The notes below the pieces were generated by a model. It was not told the origin of the DNA. It ran no database searches and saw only the letters and a program-made list of their open reading frames with translations. 26,932 bases of DNA from a virus, in the IMG/VR virus record IMGVR_UViG_3300037101_000175, positions 1-26,932 of that record, one strand, 5' to 3'. The translations under genes were made by a program, and so were the position numbers. Below, in pieces: positions 15,615 to 21,658 of the stretch; position 1 is the stretch's first letter, and every line of letters starts with the position of its first letter.

Positions 15615-15950
15615 CTACACCGAACCGGGCGGATTGGGAACTCCGAGGCTCTGGTGCAGACTGGACGCGACAAACGGGACAGGGCGGGACAAATCCGTGT
15701 TTGTCCCGTTTGTCCCGTTTGTCGAGATTTGTCGAAATTTGTCGGAATTGTCGAGATTTGTCCCGCTTATCGCGTCGGGCAGGCAGACGTGGACCAGGCT
15801 CTGCCCCCACACTGGGATCAACGCCAGCCAGGCTGCCGCGCCAGATGCCGACCACGAGGCGGGGATTGCCGCAACGCCACAGGTGGCGATAATCCCGGCC
15901 CCCAGGGCGACTTGCGAACTTTTCTCCGCCAAGCGGTCAGCCAGCCACAT
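15615..15950 (-). CDS. Small two-span membrane protein of the lysis cassette
   Basis: A 111-aa ORF starting MWLADRLAEKSSQVALGAGI. Hydrophobic segments at residues of about 13-30 and 36-56 (SASGAAAWLALIPVWGQSLV) give two predicted membrane spans, as in small holins. The ATG follows GGGGGTGG and overlaps the peptidase gene by 14 bases. The C-terminal half (about 59-95) is encoded by the phased repeat array and reads as Thr/Asn/Asp-rich sequence, so this part may not be under protein-level selection. It could be a second holin or antiholin; the XhlA-like protein upstream is another holin candidate. Confidence 0.6.
   Translation of the reverse strand: MWLADRLAEKSSQVALGAGIIATCGVAAIPASWSASGAAAWLALIPVWGQSLVHVCLPDAISGTNLDNSDKFRQISTNGTNGTNTDLSRPVPFVASSLHQSLGVPNPPGSV
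15667..15774. repeat. Helically phased TTTGTC repeat array with inverted copies
   Basis: On the + strand, copies of TTTGTC followed by CCG or GRR start at 15700, 15709, 15718, 15728, 15738, 15747 (ATTGTC) and 15757, with a weaker one at 15766. The spacing is 9-10 bp, about one helical turn. Inverted copies (CGACAAA, CGGGAC, CGGGACAAA) lie at 15667-15693, so CGGGACAAA (15685-15693) and TTTGTCCCG (15700-15708) form a perfect 9-bp hairpin. The mixed 9/10 spacing breaks the reading frame, which argues against a protein repeat and for a DNA- or RNA-level element. Confidence 0.75.
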
Positions 15951-16443
15951 CGACCACCCCCGCGAAGGCGCTGCATAGGATCAGCAGTTGCTCGGGAGTG
16001 ACGATGCGCCACGGCCGAGCCAGCTTGTGGGCGAAGAAGGCGGGATCGGGCTGGGTCAGCATGCCGGTCGCCAGGCCCGAACAGATGAACTTGCCCTCCG
16101 TCGACCAATTCTTACCGACCGCAATCCCCTCGATCGCCTCGGTGTCGTAGCGGCTTCCCTCCTGCGAGAGAGCCCATGCATAGGCCTCATCGGCACACGC
16201 CTCCGATACCGGCAGGGTCACCAGCTTGCGCCCGACCATCCCACACGTCCGGCCGTAGTCGTGCGGCCGGACCTGAACGCCTGCCGACTTGCCGCCGAGG
16301 CCAGCCTCGTGCTGGGCGCCGAGTAGGCTGCCATCGTCGAGCACGATGTCGACGTGTCCAACGTTGCCCTGGGTGCCCCAGTTGATGAGCCGCCCCCACC
16401 CCGCGGTGAAGGAGCAGAATTGCAGGGTGATGATCGCGTTCAT
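15937..16443 (-). CDS. Papain-like (NlpC/P60 or YiiX type) peptidase
   Basis: A 168-aa protein with a permuted papain-like layout. The N-terminal part has an early His in NVGHVDIVLDDGSLLGAQ (H30), and the likely catalytic Cys is C121 in KFICSGLATGML. Between them is EGSRYDTEAI. Such proteins cut peptide bonds in cell-wall peptides or modify other substrates. Its ATG overlaps the lysozyme stop (ATGA), so it is part of the lysis cassette and may assist host wall breakdown or act from the virion during entry. There is no signal peptide. Exact family membership is uncertain. Confidence 0.7.
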   Translation of the reverse strand: MNAIITLQFCSFTAGWGRLINWGTQGNVGHVDIVLDDGSLLGAQHEAGLGGKSAGVQVRPHDYGRTCGMVGRKLVTLPVSEACADEAYAWALSQEGSRYDTEAIEGIAVGKNWSTEGKFICSGLATGMLTQPDPAFFAHKLARPWRIVTPEQLLILCSAFAGVVDVAG

Positions 16444-16877
16444 TTATCGAATCCTTCGGGCCAATTTCCGGTCAGCAGCATAATCGCTGCGGCAGAAGCG
16501 CGGGCGGGCACCTGGTGGGCGTAGGCCGAGGCCATGACTGCCGCGTCGGCGGCTGCCCAATTCCCGTCGCGGACAGCATCGAGCATGACATTGAATCCCC
16601 CCAGCCCGGCCATACCTAATTCGAAGGCCATGTCTGCCAGAGCCGCGCGCCGCACGACGTCGACCACAGGCCAGGTCGAGCCGACCAGCCGGAGCGCGTG
16701 GAGAACGGCGTCGGCGTAGTCCTCGAAAAACTGCATATTTGCCTGGGTTTGCGTCCAGGTCAGACCTTCTCGAACGTCGGGTCCGTTGTGCCCCCAACCG
16801 ATGACCCAACCGCGGCTGTCGCGCGCGGCGGTCAGGCGGCAGCCTTCACGCATCATGGAGTAGGTCGATCCGTTCAT
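16440..16877 (-). CDS. GH24-type phage lysozyme (endolysin)
   Basis: A 145-aa protein resembling T4-type (GH24) lysozymes, which cleave the peptidoglycan glycan strand. The catalytic region begins MNGSTYSMMREGCRLTAARD, placing E11 and D20 exactly as in T4 lysozyme, and continues GWVIGWGHNG. The Thr that completes the usual triad (T4 T26) is replaced, the loop reading SRGWVIG. The rest is helical with ALADMAFELGMAGLGGFNVM, matching the family's helical lobe. No signal peptide, so export depends on a holin, and a holin-like gene directly precedes it. Start and stop both overlap neighbours by four bases. Confidence 0.85.
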   Translation of the reverse strand: MNGSTYSMMREGCRLTAARDSRGWVIGWGHNGPDVREGLTWTQTQANMQFFEDYADAVLHALRLVGSTWPVVDVVRRAALADMAFELGMAGLGGFNVMLDAVRDGNWAAADAAVMASAYAHQVPARASAAAIMLLTGNWPEGFDK

Positions 16878-17116
16878 TTGTGCAGGAATCCCTTGGCTGC
16901 TTCGATGACGAAGACCGCGGCGCCCGACATCAACACCCCGATCGTCGCGGCAGTCCCCTTGGCCTTGGCGATCTCAACGGAATGCTCGTTGGCCCGACGA
17001 AACAGCTCCTCGATCTCTTCGCCCTGGTGGACGGTGCGGTCGAGGGCGACCTTGACGTCAGCGTGATAGCCGCAGAGGCGGTCGTACAGGTCAGTCAGGG
17101 AGCGCTCGGGCATCAT
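16874..17116 (-). CDS. XhlA-like holin candidate
   Basis: An 80-aa protein: MMPERSLTDLYDRL, then a coiled-coil region (residues of about 20-50) and one hydrophobic C-terminal segment at about 55-74 (AATIGVLMSGAAVFVIEAA) with a short basic end. This layout of coiled coil plus one membrane span matches the hemolysin XhlA-type proteins found in phage lysis cassettes. Directly downstream is the lysozyme, with a four-base overlap. It probably permeabilises the inner membrane or regulates lysis timing. The ATG at 17116 overlaps the preceding stop. Confidence 0.75.
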   Translation of the reverse strand: MMPERSLTDLYDRLCGYHADVKVALDRTVHQGEEIEELFRRANEHSVEIAKAKGTAATIGVLMSGAAVFVIEAAKGFLHK

Positions 17117-17274
17117 TTCCCTACCGGGTCTGGGGTGTTGCCAGCGGAAAGCCAGTCTGCGTAGGCGCGCGAGTCGGATGTCAGCTGCCCAACGGGAACC
17201 GACATATTGCCTGCCCGGCGGATCACCCAGGCGGGGTCAGCGGTCAGGACGTAGGCTGCGAGAGTGGCTATCAT
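17113..17274 (-). CDS. Small tail-fibre-associated protein, 53 aa
   Basis: A 53-aa protein MIATLAAYVLTADPAWVIRR ending AYADWLSAGNTPDPVGK. The Y-x-x-W-L-x-x-G-N-T-P ending is typical of small proteins and of C-terminal tags encoded beside phage tail fibres. It follows the large Gly-rich adhesin gene by 11 bases and has GGAG upstream of its ATG. A role in fibre assembly or attachment is inferred from that motif and position. Its stop overlaps the holin start. Confidence 0.7.
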   Translation of the reverse strand: MIATLAAYVLTADPAWVIRRAGNMSVPVGQLTSDSRAYADWLSAGNTPDPVGK

Positions 17275-17285
17275 GGGGGCTCCGA

Positions 17286-19358
17286 TCAGGGGTCGGCGGA
17301 GAGGATAAGGGGCTGGAATGCACCCGACGTCTGGGAGCAAACCAGGTTGTTCGGTGTGGTGCCGCCAATGCCGAAGCCGCTGCCGCCGCCGGTCACGCTC
17401 GGGGTGGCTCGCATGTGCAGCGATAGGCAATTCGATGTTGCCGCGGGAACAAACACGTAGGCGGCCACGGCCGTTCTCTGCGCCTCGTACAGGTCGAGAG
17501 CGTAAGGGGGGAAGTTGGTCGGAACCGCAGCGCCGGATGGCAGGATCGAGACGCCGGAGAATGCCACCCAATCATTTGCCCCGGCCGTCCCAGTTGGCAA
17601 GACTCCGAAGAGCACTCCAATTTCCTGGACGAGCGGGCCGAAGGTGCCGCTGAAGGTGTATTGACTCCAGCCCGCCGACAGGGCCGGAGCGGCCGAAATG
17701 ACGCTGGTCGCGTTGGTCCATGCGCCTTTGAGGAGCGCCGTAGCGCCTTCGTCTTTGCCGCTGCCGCTGACAACCTTGACAGTCAGCAGGCTTCCTGCGG
17801 CAGAGTACCCGCCGCCGGCCCTGGCCCAAAAGGACAGGGTGGCGCCGCTATTCTGGTAACGCACCGCGTCACTGCTGAGTACAGTCTGGCCGAAATATTC
17901 CATGTCCGCGATGGCGTTGCCGCTGGGCCGCTGGAAGACAGCGGAGGTGCCGTAGCCAATGGGGGCATCGGTCTCCTGGTAGAGGATGAGGTTGGCCGCG
18001 GTCTGTTCCGTTCCAACAAACCAGCGGTCGAGGGTGAAGGTGGGGGAATAGACGGATGGAGTCCACGTGATGACGATGAACCCCTGGACGCCGGCCCCGG
18101 CAGTGCCGCTCTCGGTGCCACCGCCGCCGGCGCCATAGGCGCCGCCCTGGCCGCCTCCGCCACCACCACCGCCGCCGCCGCCGCCGCCGCCCGAGCCTAG
18201 TGAGATACCTGACGTCGTTGTGAAATCTGGACCCCCATTCCCGCCCAGGCCGCCACCGCCGCCCGATCCGCCACCGCCGCCGCCGCCGCCCATTGCGCCA
18301 GGGGCGCCATTCGTTCCGGCCCCGCCAGCACCAGAGCCCGAGCCCGCCGCATTGTTGCCGCCGGAACCGCCCGTGGTCGTGACACCAGCGCTGCCGGCGC
18401 TGCCGCCGCCCGATCCGCCGCCGCCGCCGCCGGTACTGAAAGCATTAGGCTCCGCAGCGCCGCCCGCGCCGCCGGGGCCCTGCGGGCCGGCCGCGCCGCC
18501 GCCGCCGCCACCGCCGTAATTGCTGCTCCCGCCGCCGCTGCCGTTGCCGCCGGCCCCACCGGAGTAAGTCGTGGTGCCACTTGACGCAGCAGATGAGCCG
18601 CCAGCGCCGCCCGAGGCGCCCGAGGCTGTCGAGCCGCCCGCGGCAGCCACTACGGTTGAGGATGGTACCCCAGAATAGGACGTCGCGTTGGCGAAGGAAT
18701 AGCCGGCCGACGCACCTGGCGCGCCGCCAGCCGCGATGGTGTAGGCCATGGTGCCGCTGAGAGTGACATTGTTGCGGCAGGCGAAGGCTCCGCCACCACC
18801 ACCGCCGCCGCCGCCGGTGACGGCTTGGCCGCCGGCCCCAGTCCCGACAACGCATATGGTGTTGCTGCCGTTGTTCCAGTTGCTAGGCACGTTCCACGTG
18901 TTGGCCCCCGTCGCCCCCAGAACGATCGTCGTCGCCGCAGCGGAGTTGATGTTGGAGAAGTAGGTCCCGCGCTGCGCAACCTGGAATGTGCCGTTATCGA
19001 TCGCCTGCTTGTAGGTCGGCACGTTACCGAGGTAGCTCGGGTCGATCGTTCCAGACGAACTCGACAGCGGGACGGTCGCTGACGACGACACGACAGACAG
19101 CGGCGCCGACGTCCGCGTCCATACCGCTGTCGAGGTTGTCCCCGTCGTCGTGCAGGTGAACATCTGCGAATCGACGGTATCCCACGCCATATCCGGCGGC
19201 GATTGGCCGACCGTCGCCGTGTAGCAGGCGAGGTTCCCGTTGGGATTCCCAGCAAAGGAAAAGATATTGGGGCTGGCTGGATTGCTGCCTGCCAGCACCA
19301 CGCCGGGCTGGCCGAGAGCCAGGACAAGCGCGAGGAACGAGCGGAAGAAGCGGTTCAC
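17286..19358 (-). CDS. Gly-rich tail fibre/adhesin with signal peptide
   Basis: A 690-aa protein. The N-terminus MNRFFRSFLALVLALGQPGV then VLAG looks like a Sec signal peptide. A virion-type region follows with two Cys (ACYTATVGQ and MFTCTTTG). Then comes a long Gly-rich domain (about 170-430) with runs of up to 14 Gly and the exit motif GFIVITWTP, recalling polyglycine-helix adhesins such as phage S16 gp38. A beta-sandwich, CBM-like domain (about 440-620; FTLDRWFVGTEQ ... LSFWARAGGG) should bind sugar, and a C-terminal cap ends SADP. It probably recognises the host surface. The signal peptide is unusual for a tail fibre. Confidence 0.88.
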   Translation of the reverse strand: MNRFFRSFLALVLALGQPGVVLAGSNPASPNIFSFAGNPNGNLACYTATVGQSPPDMAWDTVDSQMFTCTTTGTTSTAVWTRTSAPLSVVSSSATVPLSSSSGTIDPSYLGNVPTYKQAIDNGTFQVAQRGTYFSNINSAAATTIVLGATGANTWNVPSNWNNGSNTICVVGTGAGGQAVTGGGGGGGGGAFACRNNVTLSGTMAYTIAAGGAPGASAGYSFANATSYSGVPSSTVVAAAGGSTASGASGGAGGSSAASSGTTTYSGGAGGNGSGGGSSNYGGGGGGGAAGPQGPGGAGGAAEPNAFSTGGGGGGSGGGSAGSAGVTTTGGSGGNNAAGSGSGAGGAGTNGAPGAMGGGGGGGGSGGGGGLGGNGGPDFTTTSGISLGSGGGGGGGGGGGGGGQGGAYGAGGGGTESGTAGAGVQGFIVITWTPSVYSPTFTLDRWFVGTEQTAANLILYQETDAPIGYGTSAVFQRPSGNAIADMEYFGQTVLSSDAVRYQNSGATLSFWARAGGGYSAAGSLLTVKVVSGSGKDEGATALLKGAWTNATSVISAAPALSAGWSQYTFSGTFGPLVQEIGVLFGVLPTGTAGANDWVAFSGVSILPSGAAVPTNFPPYALDLYEAQRTAVAAYVFVPAATSNCLSLHMRATPSVTGGGSGFGIGGTTPNNLVCSQTSGAFQPLILSADP

Positions 19359-19370
19359 GGCGGAGTCCCC

Positions 19371-19667
19371 CTATGCGATCGTCATGGGCTGGGCAGGAGC
19401 CACCCACGCTCCGCCGCCCTGGCCGACCGCCAGTGCCGTGTCGAGGGCGTCGACGTACTGGGCCATCGCCTCGGCGAAGGCGGTGAAGGCCGCCGTGGTT
19501 GGGAAGACGTGGACGGCGCCGCCGCTGTCCCTCCACCCCCGCGAAGCCTGCCCGTTGGTGAAGGTGCCCTTGGTGGCGATGGCGTAGGGCGTCGGCATGG
19601 TGTCCGCCGCCGCCGGCACAGCCGCGAGAAGGAGGGCCGCCAGCCCCCATTGGACCATCGTGCGCAT
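19371..19667 (-). CDS. Small exported protein with signal peptide
   Basis: A 98-aa protein. MRTMVQWGLAALLLAAVPAA with AD following is a classical Sec signal peptide, with cleavage expected after A21. The mature part (about 77 aa) contains TKGTFTNGQASRGWRDSGGA and a helical segment, AAFTAFAEAMAQYVDALDTA. No known domain is recognised. GGAGG precedes the ATG. It lies 12 bases upstream of the Gly-rich adhesin gene and shares its orientation, so the two are likely co-expressed. It could be a virion component carried with the adhesin, or a periplasmic protein acting on the infected host. Confidence 0.75.
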   Translation of the reverse strand: MRTMVQWGLAALLLAAVPAAADTMPTPYAIATKGTFTNGQASRGWRDSGGAVHVFPTTAAFTAFAEAMAQYVDALDTALAVGQGGGAWVAPAQPMTIA

Positions 19668-19732
19668 CCCCGTTCCTCCATCATCGCCATAGGACTATAT
19701 TCCCCCTATACCACGACAGGGGCAATGCATCC
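19668..19732. promoter_or_regulatory. Divergent promoter region of the adhesin and O-antigen-ligase genes
   Basis: A 65-bp gap between two divergent start codons. It is unusually AT-rich for this genome and contains TATATT (19696-19701) and TATACC (19707-19712) on the + strand, and TATAGT (from 19699 to 19694) on the - strand, each usable as a -10 box. No convincing -35 box was seen for either direction. The position makes it a likely promoter region for the rightward gene, and possibly an extra promoter for the leftward adhesin genes. Confidence 0.35.
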
Positions 19733-20899
19733 ATGATTGTGCGCCGTATCGGCCTGCTCGCCCTCTTTCTCACCCTCCTGGTGCCTCTGCTTATCACCCC
19801 AGGCCTGCAATGGCCGTTCATCACCGGGAAGGCGTTTTTCTTCCGCGCCATGGTCTGCGTCGCAGCGCTGGCGTCTTTCGCGTCTCCAGCTCCCCGGAAC
19901 GGTCGGCCGCTCAATGCCCTGTTGACCGTGCTGTTGCCCGTGTCTCTGATCGCCGACATCGGCGCCGCAGATTTCAGACTCGCCCTGGCCGGAAATCTGG
20001 AGAGAATGGACGGGTTTACCGGCCTGCTGTCCCTGGCGCTGTATGCCATGGCGCTATCCCGCCTTCTCGTCACGCCAGCCCTGCGCCGCGGGTATCTGGC
20101 GGGATGGTGCGTGGTCAGCCTCGCCGTCGCGGCAGTGTCTTTCTTTCAGGTCACCCACATCACAGATCGTCCATGGTCAACGCTGGGGAACGCCGACTAC
20201 CTCGGCGGATATCTGGCGCTGTCGGCCCTGCTCGCCGCTCACCTCGCCGGCCGCTGGAGAGCCTGGTGGGGAGTCTTCGCAATCGACGTCGCGGCCCTGC
20301 TCACCACCAACGTTCTCGCCCCGGCTGTCGGGTTGGCGGCGGGCCTGGTGGTGATCGGCTGGAGGCAGAACCGGAGGGCCTTGGTCGATGTCGTGGCAAT
20401 TCTGCCGTTGCTCTGCGCCGGGGCTTACCAGGTTGATGCCGTCGCCCGCTCACCTTGGGTCGATCACGTCGCCCGCAAGCTGGCGGGCAGCGACCTGCGC
20501 CCGTTGATCTGGACGCGCACGCTCGACGCCATCGCCATGCGGCCGGTGCTCGGCTGGGGGCATGAGGGGTTGACCAAAGCGCCGACTGCTCTGGTGATCG
20601 AAACCGGCAAGCCGCTCGACCGTGCTCACAACCTGGTTTTGGATTGGCTGGTCGAGGCCGGCATCATCGGCCTGCTCGCCCACACCATCGTCATCCGGCG
20701 TATGTGGCAAGAAAATGAAGGCCAACCATGGCTTCTGGCGATGATCGCCGCATGGCTGGCCTTGGGGATGTTCAGCTTCGACACGCTGTCGGTGTCGATG
20801 CCGATTTACGCGATCATCGGGTTATCAGAATACCGGGATGTACTGGGCCGTACCGGTGTTGCTGCCGACGACCAGACACATCTTGGCGCCGGAGATTGA
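19733..20899 (+). CDS. O-antigen ligase/polymerase-like membrane protein (Wzy_C family)
   Basis: A 388-aa polytopic membrane protein, about ten predicted spans. It begins MIVRRIGLLALFLTLLVPLL. Family-typical motifs are GNADYLGGYLAL, RPVLGWGHEGL and DRAHNLVLDWLVEAGIIGLL (about 295-315), as in WaaL/Wzy/PglL-type enzymes that transfer or polymerise undecaprenyl-linked sugars at the periplasmic face. It is the only rightward gene in the late region, so it looks like a cargo (moron) gene. Likely roles are changing host O-antigen, or glycosylating exported proteins. Its last 75 bases overlap the 3' end of the convergent gene at 20825. Confidence 0.87.
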   Translation: MIVRRIGLLALFLTLLVPLLITPGLQWPFITGKAFFFRAMVCVAALASFASPAPRNGRPLNALLTVLLPVSLIADIGAADFRLALAGNLERMDGFTGLLSLALYAMALSRLLVTPALRRGYLAGWCVVSLAVAAVSFFQVTHITDRPWSTLGNADYLGGYLALSALLAAHLAGRWRAWWGVFAIDVAALLTTNVLAPAVGLAAGLVVIGWRQNRRALVDVVAILPLLCAGAYQVDAVARSPWVDHVARKLAGSDLRPLIWTRTLDAIAMRPVLGWGHEGLTKAPTALVIETGKPLDRAHNLVLDWLVEAGIIGLLAHTIVIRRMWQENEGQPWLLAMIAAWLALGMFSFDTLSVSMPIYAIIGLSEYRDVLGRTGVAADDQTHLGAGD

Positions 20900-21202
20900 G
20901 CCGCAGCTCGAACCTGACGCAGTGAACTCGCTGGAGTTGGGAAACCAGATGGTGTTTCCGTTCGCACTGCCCGATCCCGGGATCATCAGCACATTGGCAA
21001 CGGTGCCTGTGCCGGCCGGCGCCAAGTTGGAATTGATCGACTAGATCAGGGCGTTGATCATGGTGATCGGATCTGACGCCAAGCCCGCCGTACTGGCATA
21101 GGGGATCGTCGCGGCCTCGATCTGGGGGACGACGAGAGCGAACCCGAAGATGCCGGCGCAGAAAGCGGCCCCCGACACGAACTTCTTCAGCAAATTCTTC
21201 AT
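20825..21202 (-). pseudogene. Exported adhesin-like protein interrupted by an amber codon
   Basis: One reading frame of 125 codons plus stop, with a TAG at codon 54 (21041-21043). Codons 1-53 start MKNLLKKFVSGAAFCAGIFG, a Sec-type signal peptide ending near PQIEA, followed by ATIPYASTAGLASDPITMIN and ALI. After TAG the frame stays open for 71 codons (SINSNLAPAGTGTVANVLMI ... AQYIPVF), in virion-like style with two Cys. ALI-Q-SIN would be natural, so a CAG-to-TAG change is the simplest origin. The ATG has the strong site GGAGGAGG. It is either a broken gene or subject to read-through. I treat both parts as one gene because no second start with a binding site is visible. Confidence 0.7.
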
Positions 21203-21220
21203 AAGAACCTCCTCCGTGGG

Positions 21221-21655
21221 CTACGCGCGCCACCATTGGGTGCCAAGATACACGAAATCCTGAGAGTCGCCATTGCTGCGCAGTACGACGCCGGTCGAGC
21301 CGTTGGTCAGGTCGATCTGCGACCCGTCGACGGTGACCACAGTGCATGGGTAGGGCTGGAAGCCATAGGCGAGGGCCGAGCCATCCTTGACGGTCACCCA
21401 TTGCTGTTGGGTCGGCAGAGACGGCAACCTGTACGTGGTCGGAGACGCGCTGGTGTTGACGACGATCACCAGTCCGTCTGTCAGAGCAGCCCCCGACACG
21501 GGGCCGCCACCTGCCACAGACCGTCCGGGGCGAGTCAGTGGCGATAGCTGGATGTTGTTGACAAAGGCGACGATGGCGGCAAAGTTGGCCATGACCTGAG
21601 TGGCGTCCACCACGTTGCCGTTCTGCAAATTGAAGGGTAGGACGATGCCGGCCAT
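21221..21655 (-). CDS. Small virion/tail protein
   Basis: A 144-aa protein starting MAGIVLPFNLQNGNVVDATQ, continuing VMANFAAIVAFVNNIQ, a start motif seen in phage tail or fibre-adaptor proteins. The middle and end are beta-rich (LVIVVNTSASPTTYRLPSLP and GVVLRSNGDSQDFVYLGTQW), as expected for a virion appendage. It follows the large tail protein by three bases and precedes the signal-peptide adhesin gene, so it probably connects tail and fibre. No signal peptide. Not recognised beyond this. Confidence 0.75.
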   Translation of the reverse strand: MAGIVLPFNLQNGNVVDATQVMANFAAIVAFVNNIQLSPLTRPGRSVAGGGPVSGAALTDGLVIVVNTSASPTTYRLPSLPTQQQWVTVKDGSALAYGFQPYPCTVVTVDGSQIDLTNGSTGVVLRSNGDSQDFVYLGTQWWRA

Positions 21656-21658
21656 GGT

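Noticed and set aside
15667-15774. CRISPR-like array
   Set aside because: Units are only 6-9 bases with 9-10 bp periodicity and no unique spacers; no cas gene is nearby.
14959-15855. 298-aa version of the GNAT gene
   Set aside because: Upstream codons run through the 49-aa gene and the repeat array in another frame; the ATG at 15426 has a ribosome binding site and overlaps the previous stop.
17661-19082. Long rightward Pro/Ala-rich ORFs opposite the adhesin gene
   Set aside because: They are the complement of Gly codons (GGC/GCC) in the Gly-rich domain; composition explains the absence of stops, and they have no ribosome binding sites.
20825-21202. Genome-wide reassignment of TAG to Gln
   Set aside because: TAG ends the genes at 8840-8842 and 10430-10432 at sensible positions next to neighbouring genes, so only a local event is supported.
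17286-21658. Diversity-generating retroelement in the adhesin region
   Set aside because: Podoviruses such as BPP-1 carry one, but no reverse transcriptase and no template/variable repeat pair were seen in the window.
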